This document shows positions 27,001 to 39,000 of a DNA stretch of 64,000 nt, in pieces. The position numbers and the translations under genes were made by a program. Position 1 is the stretch's first letter. Every line of letters begins with the position of its first letter. The DNA is from Owenia fusiformis (lineage: Eukaryota; Annelida; Polychaeta; Sabellida; Oweniidae): NCBI GenBank assembly GCA_903813345.2, contig CAIIXF020000012.1, forward strand, positions 20,532,184-20,596,183, written 5' to 3'. Below the pieces are notes generated by a model that did not search any database, was not told where the DNA came from, and saw nothing but the letters and a program-made list of their open reading frames with translations.

Positions 27001-30000
27001 GTATTGGTTTCAAGAGTCACTTCTTTTGCTAGTTCCATGGGTTTAGAATTAGTTTTATAGTGTGAGCATATCAGAGCAGGGGTCTTAGGTTATCTTGTCA
27101 CTCCCTGCAGGCACCAACCTGATACAGTGATACACTAAACACATGATTAACAGCTGAGAGATTTACAGCTTTTAAACAGCTCCAGGGGATGTGTATCTGA
27201 TGTAGGAGAGAAATGGCTATGCCATGAAGAATTATTTTCTGATTTGTTTCAACCATATCCAAGAAAAATCAACAAATTTTATCCTACATTTCACAAATTG
27301 GTAGCGTTTTGCCAAGAAATACACATGGCAACAATTCTGATTTTTGCTATCAAAGTAGACAGTGCAGGGAAAGTTTAACTGATGTTTCATAAAGTATGAT
27401 GTGGAAAACATACTTCACTACAATTAAACTCTGATTTGGAAAATATATTATTTATATTTAGTTTGACCAAAAGCCTTATATATACAATGTAGAACTAAAA
27501 GGAGAAATGTAGTATTTTAGCTACCGTATTTTATCGTATTTCATTTGTGACAGAATCTAACCCCAAAATATGTAAAAACTTTTGGAATTTCTTAATTGGT
27601 CTTTGAACCTTTTCAATACCCCAAGTTCATATCATTTAAACTTTATTTATGTGTTTATATATTAAATTTCACACTGCTGTTAAAATAGATGTGTCACTCC
27701 TGTGTTATAATTAGATTGCATCTTATGTTTCAGCAATATGACAAACAGAAATTCATTCTACTAAAGCAACACCATACCCCTGTGTTATAATATAAGTCAA
27801 CTGTTGATAGCTGCATACCCTGAGCATACCAGTCTACACTGGCCTCTAACTAGGGTAGGATAGATCAATCTTTATATTTAGTTTGGCACCCAATTTTCAT
27901 TAAAGGCATAAATCTTTCAAACAAAACCAAGCTGAAAATCTTTGAGTTAATGAGCACATTGGAGCCATAGTTGGGAAAACTGTCATTGTATTGGACAATG
28001 ACTGACTCTTATTGACTTGAAAAATTGTTTTTCAGTGATTTAGAGAGTGCCACTAGATATTCAAACACCTTGATTTTATTTAATAAAAGTGATTTAAGAG
28101 GTTACATACATTCAAACTGTATGATTGAACACATTTATAACCTCAAAGTAATGTTGTATTTTGGAGGTATTCTCGCAAGAGGTTAAATTTACATTTAGTA
28201 AATAAGTAACAGATCTTTGAAGTGTTTTACTTATTGAGATGTTCCACTTTAAGAGTGTTCCACTTAGAGAGGTGTTCTATTAAGAGAGACGTTTCACTTA
28301 GAGAGGTGTTCTATTAAGAGAGGCGTTTCACTTAGAGAGGTGTTCTATTAAGAGAGGCGTTTCACTTAGAGAGGTGTTCTATTAAGAGAGGCGTTTCACT
28401 TAGAGAGGTGTTCTATTAAGAGAGGCGTTTCACTTAGAGAGGTGTTCTATTAAGAGAGGCGTTCCACTTAGAAAGGTGTTCTATAAGAGAGGCGTTTCAC
28501 TTAGAGAGGTGTTCTATTAAGAGAGGCGTTTCACTTAGAGAGGTGTTCTATTAAGAGAGGCGTTTCACTTAGAGAGGTGTTCTATTAAGAGAGGCGTTTC
28601 ACTTAGAGAGGTGTTCTATTAAGAGAGGCGTTCCACTTAGAAAGGTGTTCTATAAGAGAGGCGTTTCACTTATGGAGATGTTGCACTGAGAGGTGTTCCA
28701 CTTTACAAGTTTCACTATATTAATAGTAGATGGTATAATATTTCACAAACCAGCATCAACAAATATTACATTAAAAGTCTAAAATATTAGCATATATAAT
28801 TAAGACCAGAGTGAATAACTGGACAAATAAGAAAGCTGCCAAGAATGCATGAGAATTCCTCCTCCTGAATAAAATTTCAGAACAAGAATGAAAGTTCCCT
28901 GAATTATAATCTAAAGAATGAATCATCATAAAATAACTTCAAGAGACATGCCGTTTATATATATTCTTAACAACACAAGAATATACAAAAATCTGAAATC
29001 TGAATTTGTAGTGTATATGATAAAAAATAAATGTCCTGAATTAGTATTGAAACACAGGTTTTAGACAACAAGAGAACAAACAACATATTTGTCTAATGGT
29101 TTAACCTACTGGTCCATGTTTGATGCTAATCCTTTTACAATGTGCAACCTGGTAACTCTCCATAAAATGCTCACAACATAGTGAAGTTCTATTTCAAGTG
29201 ATCGCGTTTGCTTGACAAAATCAATTTGACCTTCAAAATTGTGAAAATTCCTATGCACATGTTATATTGACAATTTTGTGGCATGGCAAGATTGATGATG
29301 TGTGATCTTTATTAATATTAATGAATGATACTGAAATTATATGTGTATTTAGGAAAGTTATGATCAAATTAGCGCAAACTTTTGATGAATGATGAACTGG
29401 AACATAATTTTACATTGTAAATGACCCAAAATTGAGAAATGGTCTACATCAAAATGAAAACATCTAATTTACAAGAACACAAACGTGTACAATATGTCCC
29501 CACCAAGTGGTGATCCCGTGAAATGGTTATCCTGAAAATGAGTAGACAAGACTTTACCAACACAATTTGAGGACGGAAAATCCAAAGTGGCCACCTTAAA
29601 ATTTACCCAGAATGCCAAAAATTTAGTCAGTTCTAGATTTTCATACTAAGAACCACCCCTGAAAATTTGAAATTGATCCGTCACACAGTTAACCAGAAAA
29701 CATGTAAACAAGACTTTACAGACAAGATTTCAGGATGGAAAATCCAAAATGGCTGCCTTGACATTTACCCAGAATGTCAAAAAACTAATCTGTTTGTAGA
29801 TTTTCATACTAAGAATCATCCCTGAAAATATGAAATTGATCTACCAAACGGTTCACCCGAAAACGGGTGGACAAGACTTTACAGACAAGATTTTAGGACA
29901 GAAAATCCAAAATGGCTGCCTTAACATTTACACAGAATGCAAAAAAACTAATCAGATGTAGATTTTCATATGAAGAATCATCCCTGAAAATTTGAAATTG

Positions 30001-33000
30001 ATCTATCAAACCGTTCACCTAAGAACGCGTAGACAAGACTTTACAGGCAAGATTTTAAGACGGAAAATCCAAAATGGCTGCCTTGACATTTACCCAGAAT
30101 GCAAAAAAACTAATCAGTTCTAGATTTTCATACTAAGAATCATTCCTGAAAATTTGAAATTGATCTACCATACAGTTCACCTGAAAACGAGTAGACAAGA
30201 CTTTACAGACAAGATTTTAGGACGGAAAATCCAAAATGGCTGCCTTGACATTTACCCAGAATGCCAAAAAACTAATGAGATCTAGATTTTTATACTAAAA
30301 ATGATCCCTGAAAATTTGAAATTGATCCACCAAATGGTTCACCTGAAAACGCGCAGACAAGACTTCACAGACAAGATTTTAGGACGGAAAATCCAAAATG
30401 GCTGCCTTGGCATTTACCCAGAATGCCAAAAAACTAATGAGATCTAGATTTTTATACTAAGAATCATCCCTGAAAATTTGAAATTGATCCACCAAACGGT
30501 TCACCTGAAAACGCGCAGACAAGACTTCACAGACAAGATTTTAGGACCGAAAAATCCAAAATGGCCGACAATAAAAAAGTCCTTATGAGTTTTTGCTGAT
30601 TTCTTTTTACAAAATTATCACATATAACTACTGTTAACAATAAAGTAGGCTTTTACAACAAAGTGCATCTGAAATTATTTATAAAGCTACTAAATAGTTA
30701 AAGTATGAAAACTCAAAAACACCATTCAATATGATACAAAGTATTATCGCGCGCTAACTTTTCTTAGGACATTCAAAATGGCTGACACGACTGAGCTAGC
30801 AGGTCCAAAACCTAATCAGATCTAGAATGAAGTGAGCTGAACAAGATGTTAAAGTTTTAAAAGCAACTGTGAAGCAGTTTTTCTTAAAGTTTGCAGACAA
30901 GGATTTTAGCATTTGACTTCAAAATGGCCGACAGGAAGTAGGTTTCGAGTTAAATTTTTTTCATCCACATCTATAGGCACTCATAAGTTATCCCTGAAAA
31001 TTTGAAGGTGATATCTGTAGCGGTTTTGGAGAAAACTCCCGGACGTACGGACGGACAGACAGACGGACGGACAGACGGACGGACGGACAGACGGACGCGC
31101 CTAGGCCGACAATATGGCCCCACACTATGTGGTGGGGACATAAAAATGAAAAGCCACAGATTAGAATTTTTTTCTACATTTGATGAATTATCAAGGAAAT
31201 GTATAAACATACATGGTGTATAACACTAAGTTGTTTAAAACAATCAGAAATCTGACAAACCTGCAAATCTAGATGTTATAAAGATACAGTGTATAAATAT
31301 GTCAATTTCCAATAATTCACCTACAGCACTTTTCAACCAAATCATAATACACTTTCAATAGATTTCTTAAGCTCATAGTACAGTTTCAAAGATGCATTGT
31401 TAAAGGCGTTGAAATATTGAATTGAAATGTTTGAATTGGTAAAAGTCTGGATTAGTCACTGGTAAAATATTTGTAGCGAAACCAACTCTCTTTCTGATGC
31501 AGCATGAATCCAGGAACTTGGATATGATTCCTATTGTATTTCAAGAAAACAAGAATTAGATTATTGGTTATTGGTCGTCAAAATGCAAACTTTTCCATCA
31601 TTAACAGCCTCTAACATATTATATTAAGACCTAGACTCCCTCTTTAAACTTAGTCGAATCATCAGATTTGGCCATTTTATACTCCAGAAAACTTACACTT
31701 TCTAATTTAAATATCATTCAAAAAATATTTGTGAAAATAGAAACTGTGTTGAAAATGAAGTGAGCAACTACAAAAATTAAATATTGAATTGTTTTCTCTA
31801 AAATTTTCAACATTATTCCACTACTGCAAAATTCTGAAATTGTCATCGAAGGTGGCAGCTCAATCTGCAAATGTAATTTTTTTAGTGAAACTAAGCTCTC
31901 AAAAAACAATGACTATCAACAAATGAAGATTGAAATATGAACTTACACTTACTTAAAAACTTATGAAGGTATGTTTATCATAATTCTGTTCATAAATGAA
32001 TGAATACATTAGCGGCTTCATAGCTGTCGCAAGGCTGGAATATAGAGACATATTTGGAAGAAGGTAACTCTTTCTACAGCTAAGTAGTAAAGTGGATCAG
32101 AGAGAGGGAGTAGAGTTTAATACAAGGTGATGTAATTATCAATGCTTATATTTATAACACCTACCTTTGCCCATTTTGGATTCAGCTCTCTTGCCTTAAC
32201 AGCATCTTGTAGTCCTTTCTGGTAGTCGCCTACTTTAACATGTGCAGCACTTCTATTACTGTACAGTATATGGTTGATAGGGTCAAGATTGATTGCCTCA
32301 GTATAGAGAGTGATTGCATGTTTGAAGTCACCATTTTGAATTGCTTGGTTACTTTGTCGAACTTTGTCTAAGAATCGTCCTTTATTGGTTGGACTGGATA
32401 GAGGCCCAGTGTCCATATGCTGCAAATATAGGATAAGAGAAATATAATTTTGATGAAATGAGAAAAACATCACTATACTAGTAACGGTTTGTAGTATATG
32501 GTTTAATCATGGGGGTGATTTGATATTTGACATAAGGGAATGACTGAAACCCTGATATCCCTTTATTTTTCATGATGATTCAAAGTTGTAAATGGTAATA
32601 CAATTGAGAAGCAGATCTAGAATCTTAATAGTTCTTACATGTAATTTTTCAGTATGCGACCTCACCTTCCTTGGGATCTCAAGAATTATTTATGTATTTT
32701 TAAACTAATTTACATAAATACAAGCTATTCTTAGATGAAAGAAAACAAATTATATAAGATACAGACTTTGTATACTCTACCAATCTTGGAAATATGAAGG
32801 GGAAACTTTGAGGACAAGAATATAGGCAGGCAGATTAGGCGCCCAAGAGCGCGCTCACTGGGTATTACAACCGTAACATAACATAACCCTTTTATACCAA
32901 TCACCACAAAATGTCAATTTTAAACTCGTTTGTCATTCAGACTGTATAAAAAAAAAAAATTTTAAGTTTCAATTTTCTAATAATCTTATTAGTAAGCTTG

Positions 33001-36000
33001 CCACTCTAATGTATTTTGTAATTTGTTTAATTGCAATCAGATATTAATTAATTATTTTAAGTTAGGGTCGTTCAGCTTTTACTGCTGTTAGTCACAGTAT
33101 TGAAAGGGTTAATGATGAACTAATAATCTTCACAATAACAGTGTATCAACCTTGGTCTAATCCAACAAAACCATATTCAACATAAATTAAATTAACACAA
33201 AAATCCCAGAATTCCCATGACCCCTCAATGCGTATCTATCATCTGATTGGATGATATTAATCATAAGATATCTAAGATTTGAATCGGGATAATGGCAGCT
33301 TTGAAATAAATCCAAGACTTTAAGTTGCATTTTTAGTTAAGTTAATCATGTTATGTTTGACTGTGTGAACTCTTTCAGAAGCCCTATCCAATAAAATGTT
33401 AACAACCCTTGCACAGAGGGCTTAATGCCCTCGCATACAGGAACAGGAGGACATCTCATCAGTTTAAAGCTATTCTCTGTACTGCTTTCCTCACCTCACT
33501 CACCTATGAAAAGTTTGAATTCAAAATCTTAACAAAATCTGATTTATCTTAACATCTATCCACATTTATGGAGATTTTAAACTTTTAAAAATAGTTTTGA
33601 ACATGTAAAAGGGACTTTGATAACATGTTAAGTATTTGCAAGGAAGGATGAAATGTTTTGATAACTTCTGAAATTCAAAACTATTGTTGCAAACTATTAA
33701 TGGTCCTGAATACTAGTAAAGTTGTAAAAAGATTAAACCATGCTTTAACTTATGATTTCTTTAGGCTACAGGACCACATATTACAATTCATATAATTGTC
33801 ACAAGAAAATAAATTGGAAGTGATTTTTCAAACTTTGTTTTTGACACTTATGATATATATTATTTCTCATTTCATCTATTCTGATTCTCAACACATCTTC
33901 CATTTAAATTCCCATTCTGTGAAGACTATCAGAGTGACTTTCATGTTATTTCATTAAAGTTATGATAAAATAAAGACATCAAAAACCAAAATGTTTCAGC
34001 TGCATTGAACAACTTTGCGAGTATGAAAGTGTCAGGTATACTTACTGCTGTTCCATCAAAATCATTTATAAAATCCACAATCATTTTCCAATTTCAGTAA
34101 CTCCTATGATATGAAAACAACTATGTACATCATTCAAACAGATGATTATGTTTAAATCAGCAGAGTCAATGAACAATGTGCAGTTGAGGGTCCTCAGAAA
34201 TGTTATATACATGTACTTTGAAGTAGCATTTTGAAAAATAGTTTATTTAAACATTCCCTGTGATTGTAGTGTTTTATCTGAAAGGTCATCTTGTATATAT
34301 CAACTTAATATATATGTCAACTTAAGGCTGGAAGGTACAACTGTGTACAATCTTGAAAGTTGCATTAACCAGTTTTAAATAATAATCATACTTGTGATAA
34401 AACACATAATTGTATATTATATCATAAAATATGAAACTTCAGTGATCTTATAATGATCAACTCATTTCATACTTTACTCATTAGTAGCATATCATTATGT
34501 ATTGACTGATATCTAGATCCCTTTCCAAAAAGTTGTTATTTTCATGTTGTTTATTGACATTATCTTGGGTTCTACCTATGCCTTGAGGGATATTCAGTCA
34601 ATTACTCTGAAGTTAGGAGGAGGGACCAGTCATAACATAACAGTCAAATATATGTACCATATATGATCTGGAGACATCAAATAGGGGTTGCGTACGTACC
34701 ATATATATGATCTGGATCCAAAATATTGAGTCTAGTACATGACAAGCCTCTTCACACTTTGGGCCATTCCCATTTCCTGGCCTGTTTGCAAAACTAAAAG
34801 GAAGGCCCATTTCCTCAAAACTTGGCAGGAAAATTGATGAAAGGATATTGCATTTTGTTTTTTACATATTTTCACTATACCCCTTTGGGATTTCCAGATC
34901 AGCATTTGTAGTTAGTAATGCAACGAGTCCCTAGTATTCCTAATATGGTTACTATCTACTTCTAGCAAGGTATTCAAACTGAAATTCTAAATGTTTGACA
35001 CTTTCCCTCTAGGAGACTGATGTGTTCACAGTTCCATACTTGAGAAAACACATGTTTCCAATGTCTGGCACAGCAGCAGATCATGAGGAAACTGTCATGG
35101 TAATTATTTGAAAAGTGAAAATATTATGCGAAAAATAAAACTGACAAGGAATAAATAAATAAAAACAGGTATGCAGTCAACACTTTAAATGCAAAAATAT
35201 GAGGTAATTCATTGGAATTCTGGAGAAAAGACATGGAAAAGACAAATTGTAATTGGTAATTTATCATAGGGAATCACTTCTAATAGTCTATACATAAGGA
35301 GCATTTATTTTTCAATATCATCAACCTCTTAGATGAAGGTATGAAGAGAAAAATAACAAATTTGAATTTAATTTGATGAATAGGTTATTGTAACTGGTTG
35401 ATTGATTGATTGACTGGTTGATTTATTGATTTTTTCTGTTTAAAATCATAAAACAAAAGGCCAAAACCTGTGAAATCTCTTCCTAAGGTTAATGTGATTT
35501 TATCCACCCAACCAACTAAACATGATCATATTAATGGTATGTGAACTATCTAAATTGTTTGCTCAAAAATTCAATTGAAGTATGAAAGTTTTGGATGGTT
35601 TCATGAGTTCATTTATTTTCCCAGAGCTTTGGAATTCAAATTGTTTGAAAACATATTTTAATAAATGAAATGTTGAATCCAAATGGATGATTAAAAATAA
35701 CTAGCAAAACTGAAATGTTAATTGAATGCATTTTCAGAAAGATATTTACACTGCCAAAATAACTCCATGCTAAATCAGCGCTAATCTTTTTTCGCGCTAA
35801 TTTAGCGCCAATTTGGTACGGAATTGGTACAAATAATGTTTGTGTGGAATTAGCGCTAATAAATCAGTACCAAATCAGTACAAACCTCAGTTAGTGCGAA
35901 ATCAGCACTAACTTAACAGTGCTAATTCAGTGCTAAGTTAGTGCTGATTTAGCACTAACAAAACTTATATTTTTTCTGACTATTATTACAGTATTATTGA

Positions 36001-39000
36001 TTGATTTAAGCAATATTGATATTACTTATTTAGAGTTTGAAATATTTTATTATAAATAACATTCATTATTGTGATTTCTTCATTGAGTTTGACATCTCAG
36101 GGAAATCCCTGGGAAATCCCCTTGAACTTTTGACCTATGACGTCACACATTCTATGACTCATACAGGAAGTTTGAGAAGCCACATATTTTAAATTTTGAT
36201 TTCTGTGCCAGTCTCTGCCATCTGTCTGCAATTTTCACTTGTAAGTATATATTTGATTGTTTTGTTATGAATAAATGAGCATATATTAGGTGCACCTATT
36301 ATATAGAAGACTTTCAAATACCAGATAGGCTCTGTGGGATAGGCTAGGGCGAAATTCAAAGATAAAAATGAATTCAGGAGGAATTGAAAAAAGAAAAGTC
36401 AAATTGAAATGAAAAGTCACTGAAAGTCTTATCTTAAAAGTCTAGGGCATAGGCTAGTTCTTTGGAGTTTTAAAAAAAATACATTTATAATCTGCAATGC
36501 ATAACGTCTTCTGAATGAAGCCAGACATGGGCCAATCCTGGCCAAAATGTAATTTCTGAGTGATTTCAGTTTTTTAATTCAATTTTTTATTCTTTATAAG
36601 ATCATTTTCTTTTATCGAGAATGCATTTCTAGGCTACCTTTTTATGTTATAGACTTGATGTTGGCACTATTGGTCAGATGTTGGCATATCATGAGGAGTG
36701 AAGGCAGTGAAGAATACAATACATAATCAATGGATGGAGGACCATATATCAGCAATGTGGAATGCAACATACTTATGCCATTTAGGCTAGGTGCGTAGAG
36801 TAAACGTTTCAACAGTTTTAGGAAATCTAATAATAATTTATTTTGCTTATTCAGCGTATCGTTGGAATCGTGCCCCAATGTCATATTACCATGTTCATTT
36901 CATATTACCATGTTCCCATGTTATATCACCATGTTCATTTCATATCACCATGTTCCCATGTTGTATCACCATGTTCATTTCATATCACCGTGTTCCCATG
37001 TTACATCACCATGTTCATGTCATATCACCATGCTCCCATGTTATATCACCATGTTCACTTCATATCACCATGCTCCCATGTTATATCACCATGTTCATGT
37101 TATATCACCATGTTCCCATGTTATATCACCATGTTTATTTCATATCACCATGTACCCTTTTATATCACCATGTTCATTTCATATCACCATGTTCCCATGT
37201 TATATCACCATGTTCATTTCATATTACCTGCTCCCATGTTATATCACCATTCATTTCATCATGCTACCATGTTCATAACCTTATTCATGCCCTCATGTCA
37301 TATCACCAATTCAACATGTTAATAGCCTATGCTTCCTCACAGGGCTATAATAAAATTGTAAATACGTCAACCCTAACTATGACAAAATAATCTAGCATAA
37401 TATTTTGGCCCTGTAAAATATTGGAAACACTTTGTGTATGCAAACTGAATTCTTTGTTCAAAGATATTATTTCGAACTTTAAATTACATTAACTATTACG
37501 GTAAGCAAATCTGCGAATGTTCATAGAAAACTATATTTTCAGGTAACTGTTATCAGTTATAACAACAAAAAGCTTGTGGGGGTGGAGCAAAAACCCAAAA
37601 GGATGGTTAAACTATAAACAACTTTCACGAGGTATGTATTGATTTATCAAATTAGCCTAATTGATTAATTCAGAATTAATTCAGATTGCCTTATACCTAT
37701 AGATACTAAACAATGACAGCATGTTCTCTTGATGTCTCATGAATTGGATTCTTAATAATATTGCATCACCACTATTTAGGAAATGTAAATGTTATACATA
37801 GAAAATATACATATATGTACTTATTAAGTTGAAATCACGATCGTGGATTAAATTGGTTTAACTTATGAATATGCATGTTTAATGCAAATGTGATGAAGCC
37901 TCAAATTAGCGTTTCTTTTTTATCATTTCAGGTATAACGATTTTACATCAGGGGAACTAAATCGGCGAATAAGAAGGCACAATGACAGGGTGTTAGCATT
38001 AACGAATGATTAAGGAATGACAAGAACAATTATGGACTAAACACACCCCTACACCTTTGAACTGATACCCTTGTAAAGGCAATGACATTTACCAGTTGTA
38101 TGTTATTGGGAGTTAGGGTCATCATCATTTATATACAGAACGACAGTTTTTGTACATTGTGTAAATAGTGAATCTTTTGTAATTTACTGTTATTTACTGT
38201 TACTGTGGTAAATCTTTAATCTGAAGGAAATAAAACGATAGGATAAATAATATACGATAAATATGATAGGACCTACTCCTTTAAGACCAGTAAATGATAT
38301 GATGAATAAAGTTAAAATTTGGTATTATGTATAACAAGATAATGTATTATGTTTTTAATGATATTATAGCTGGGATACTTGTTTGGTTATAATATTGATA
38401 CTAAAAGATACATCAAAATCATGTGATATCATAACCCTTAAAAATCCTTTCCCTTGATGGTCTAATTAAAAACAAGATCTTAATAAAAATGTCAATTTAA
38501 TACATTTTTATCGATTCAATATACAAAAATTCATCCCCGATTATTTTTAAAAGTTGGTACAAAATTCATACAAATTTAGCACTAATTCCACGCTAATTCG
38601 GTGCAAAGTCATCACTAAGGTTAGTGCCGAGTTAGCGCTGAGTTAGCGCGAATTTTGTACCTGCTGTACAGCTCGATTGGTACTAAATCAGTACTGACAG
38701 TTTAGCGCTAATTCCACACTAAATTAGTACTAACTCCACACTGATAATTTGATTGCGGATTGGGGGTGTATATAATATAATGAACACCCTTGTATTTAAT
38801 CTTTGATGAAATATAACATATGGGAGGTATATCCATTCTGATACTCATAACATCTTTCTGTTTCACCTGAAACATGCTCTGATATTATGAGGCATATTCT
38901 GTGATCCGAGCACATCAGATGGGAAGAGTTATAACTGTCAATAAGTGTGATAGTTATCATGTAATCATTTACCTATTGTCAATACATTACATAATAGGCA

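Larger units (their letters stand above)
13483..32164 (-). other. TTC28 intron 2 (18.7 kb)
   Basis: Contains the SINE, mariner-like relic, palindromes, foldback element, minisatellites and 162-bp satellite listed separately. The remaining stretches (13,500-14,060; 14,230-15,600; 15,640-16,200; 17,190-23,090; 23,580-25,190; 25,450-26,240; 26,700-28,250; 28,700-29,480; 31,100-32,160) are AT-rich, with only short open frames and no recognisable protein or RNA gene. Confidence 0.85.
35770..38760 (+). mobile_element. candidate 3-kb element bounded by TTAGYGC-motif clusters
   Basis: Two clusters (35770-35965 and 38565-38755) are packed with TTAGCGC, TTAGTGC and their inverses (for example TTAGCGCTAA-type palindromes) plus GGTAC/GTACC and AGTACC motifs. 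The two clusters are roughly inverted with respect to each other. Nothing like them occurs elsewhere in the window. Dense subterminal repeats at both ends are typical of several eukaryotic DNA transposons, where they bind transposase. No transposase is visible inside and the exact ends and target duplication are not clear. Confidence 0.5.

Noticed and set aside
30971-31223. Open frames on both strands rich in GRTDGQTDGRTD or SVRPSVRPSV
   Set aside because: Translations of the GGAC/AGAC microsatellite.
36791-37390. Three overlapping plus-strand frames of 199, 159 and 138 codons
   Set aside because: All three frames are open because a 40-bp tandem repeat rotates through the frames; the peptides are the same His/Ser/Pro/Cys-rich motifs.
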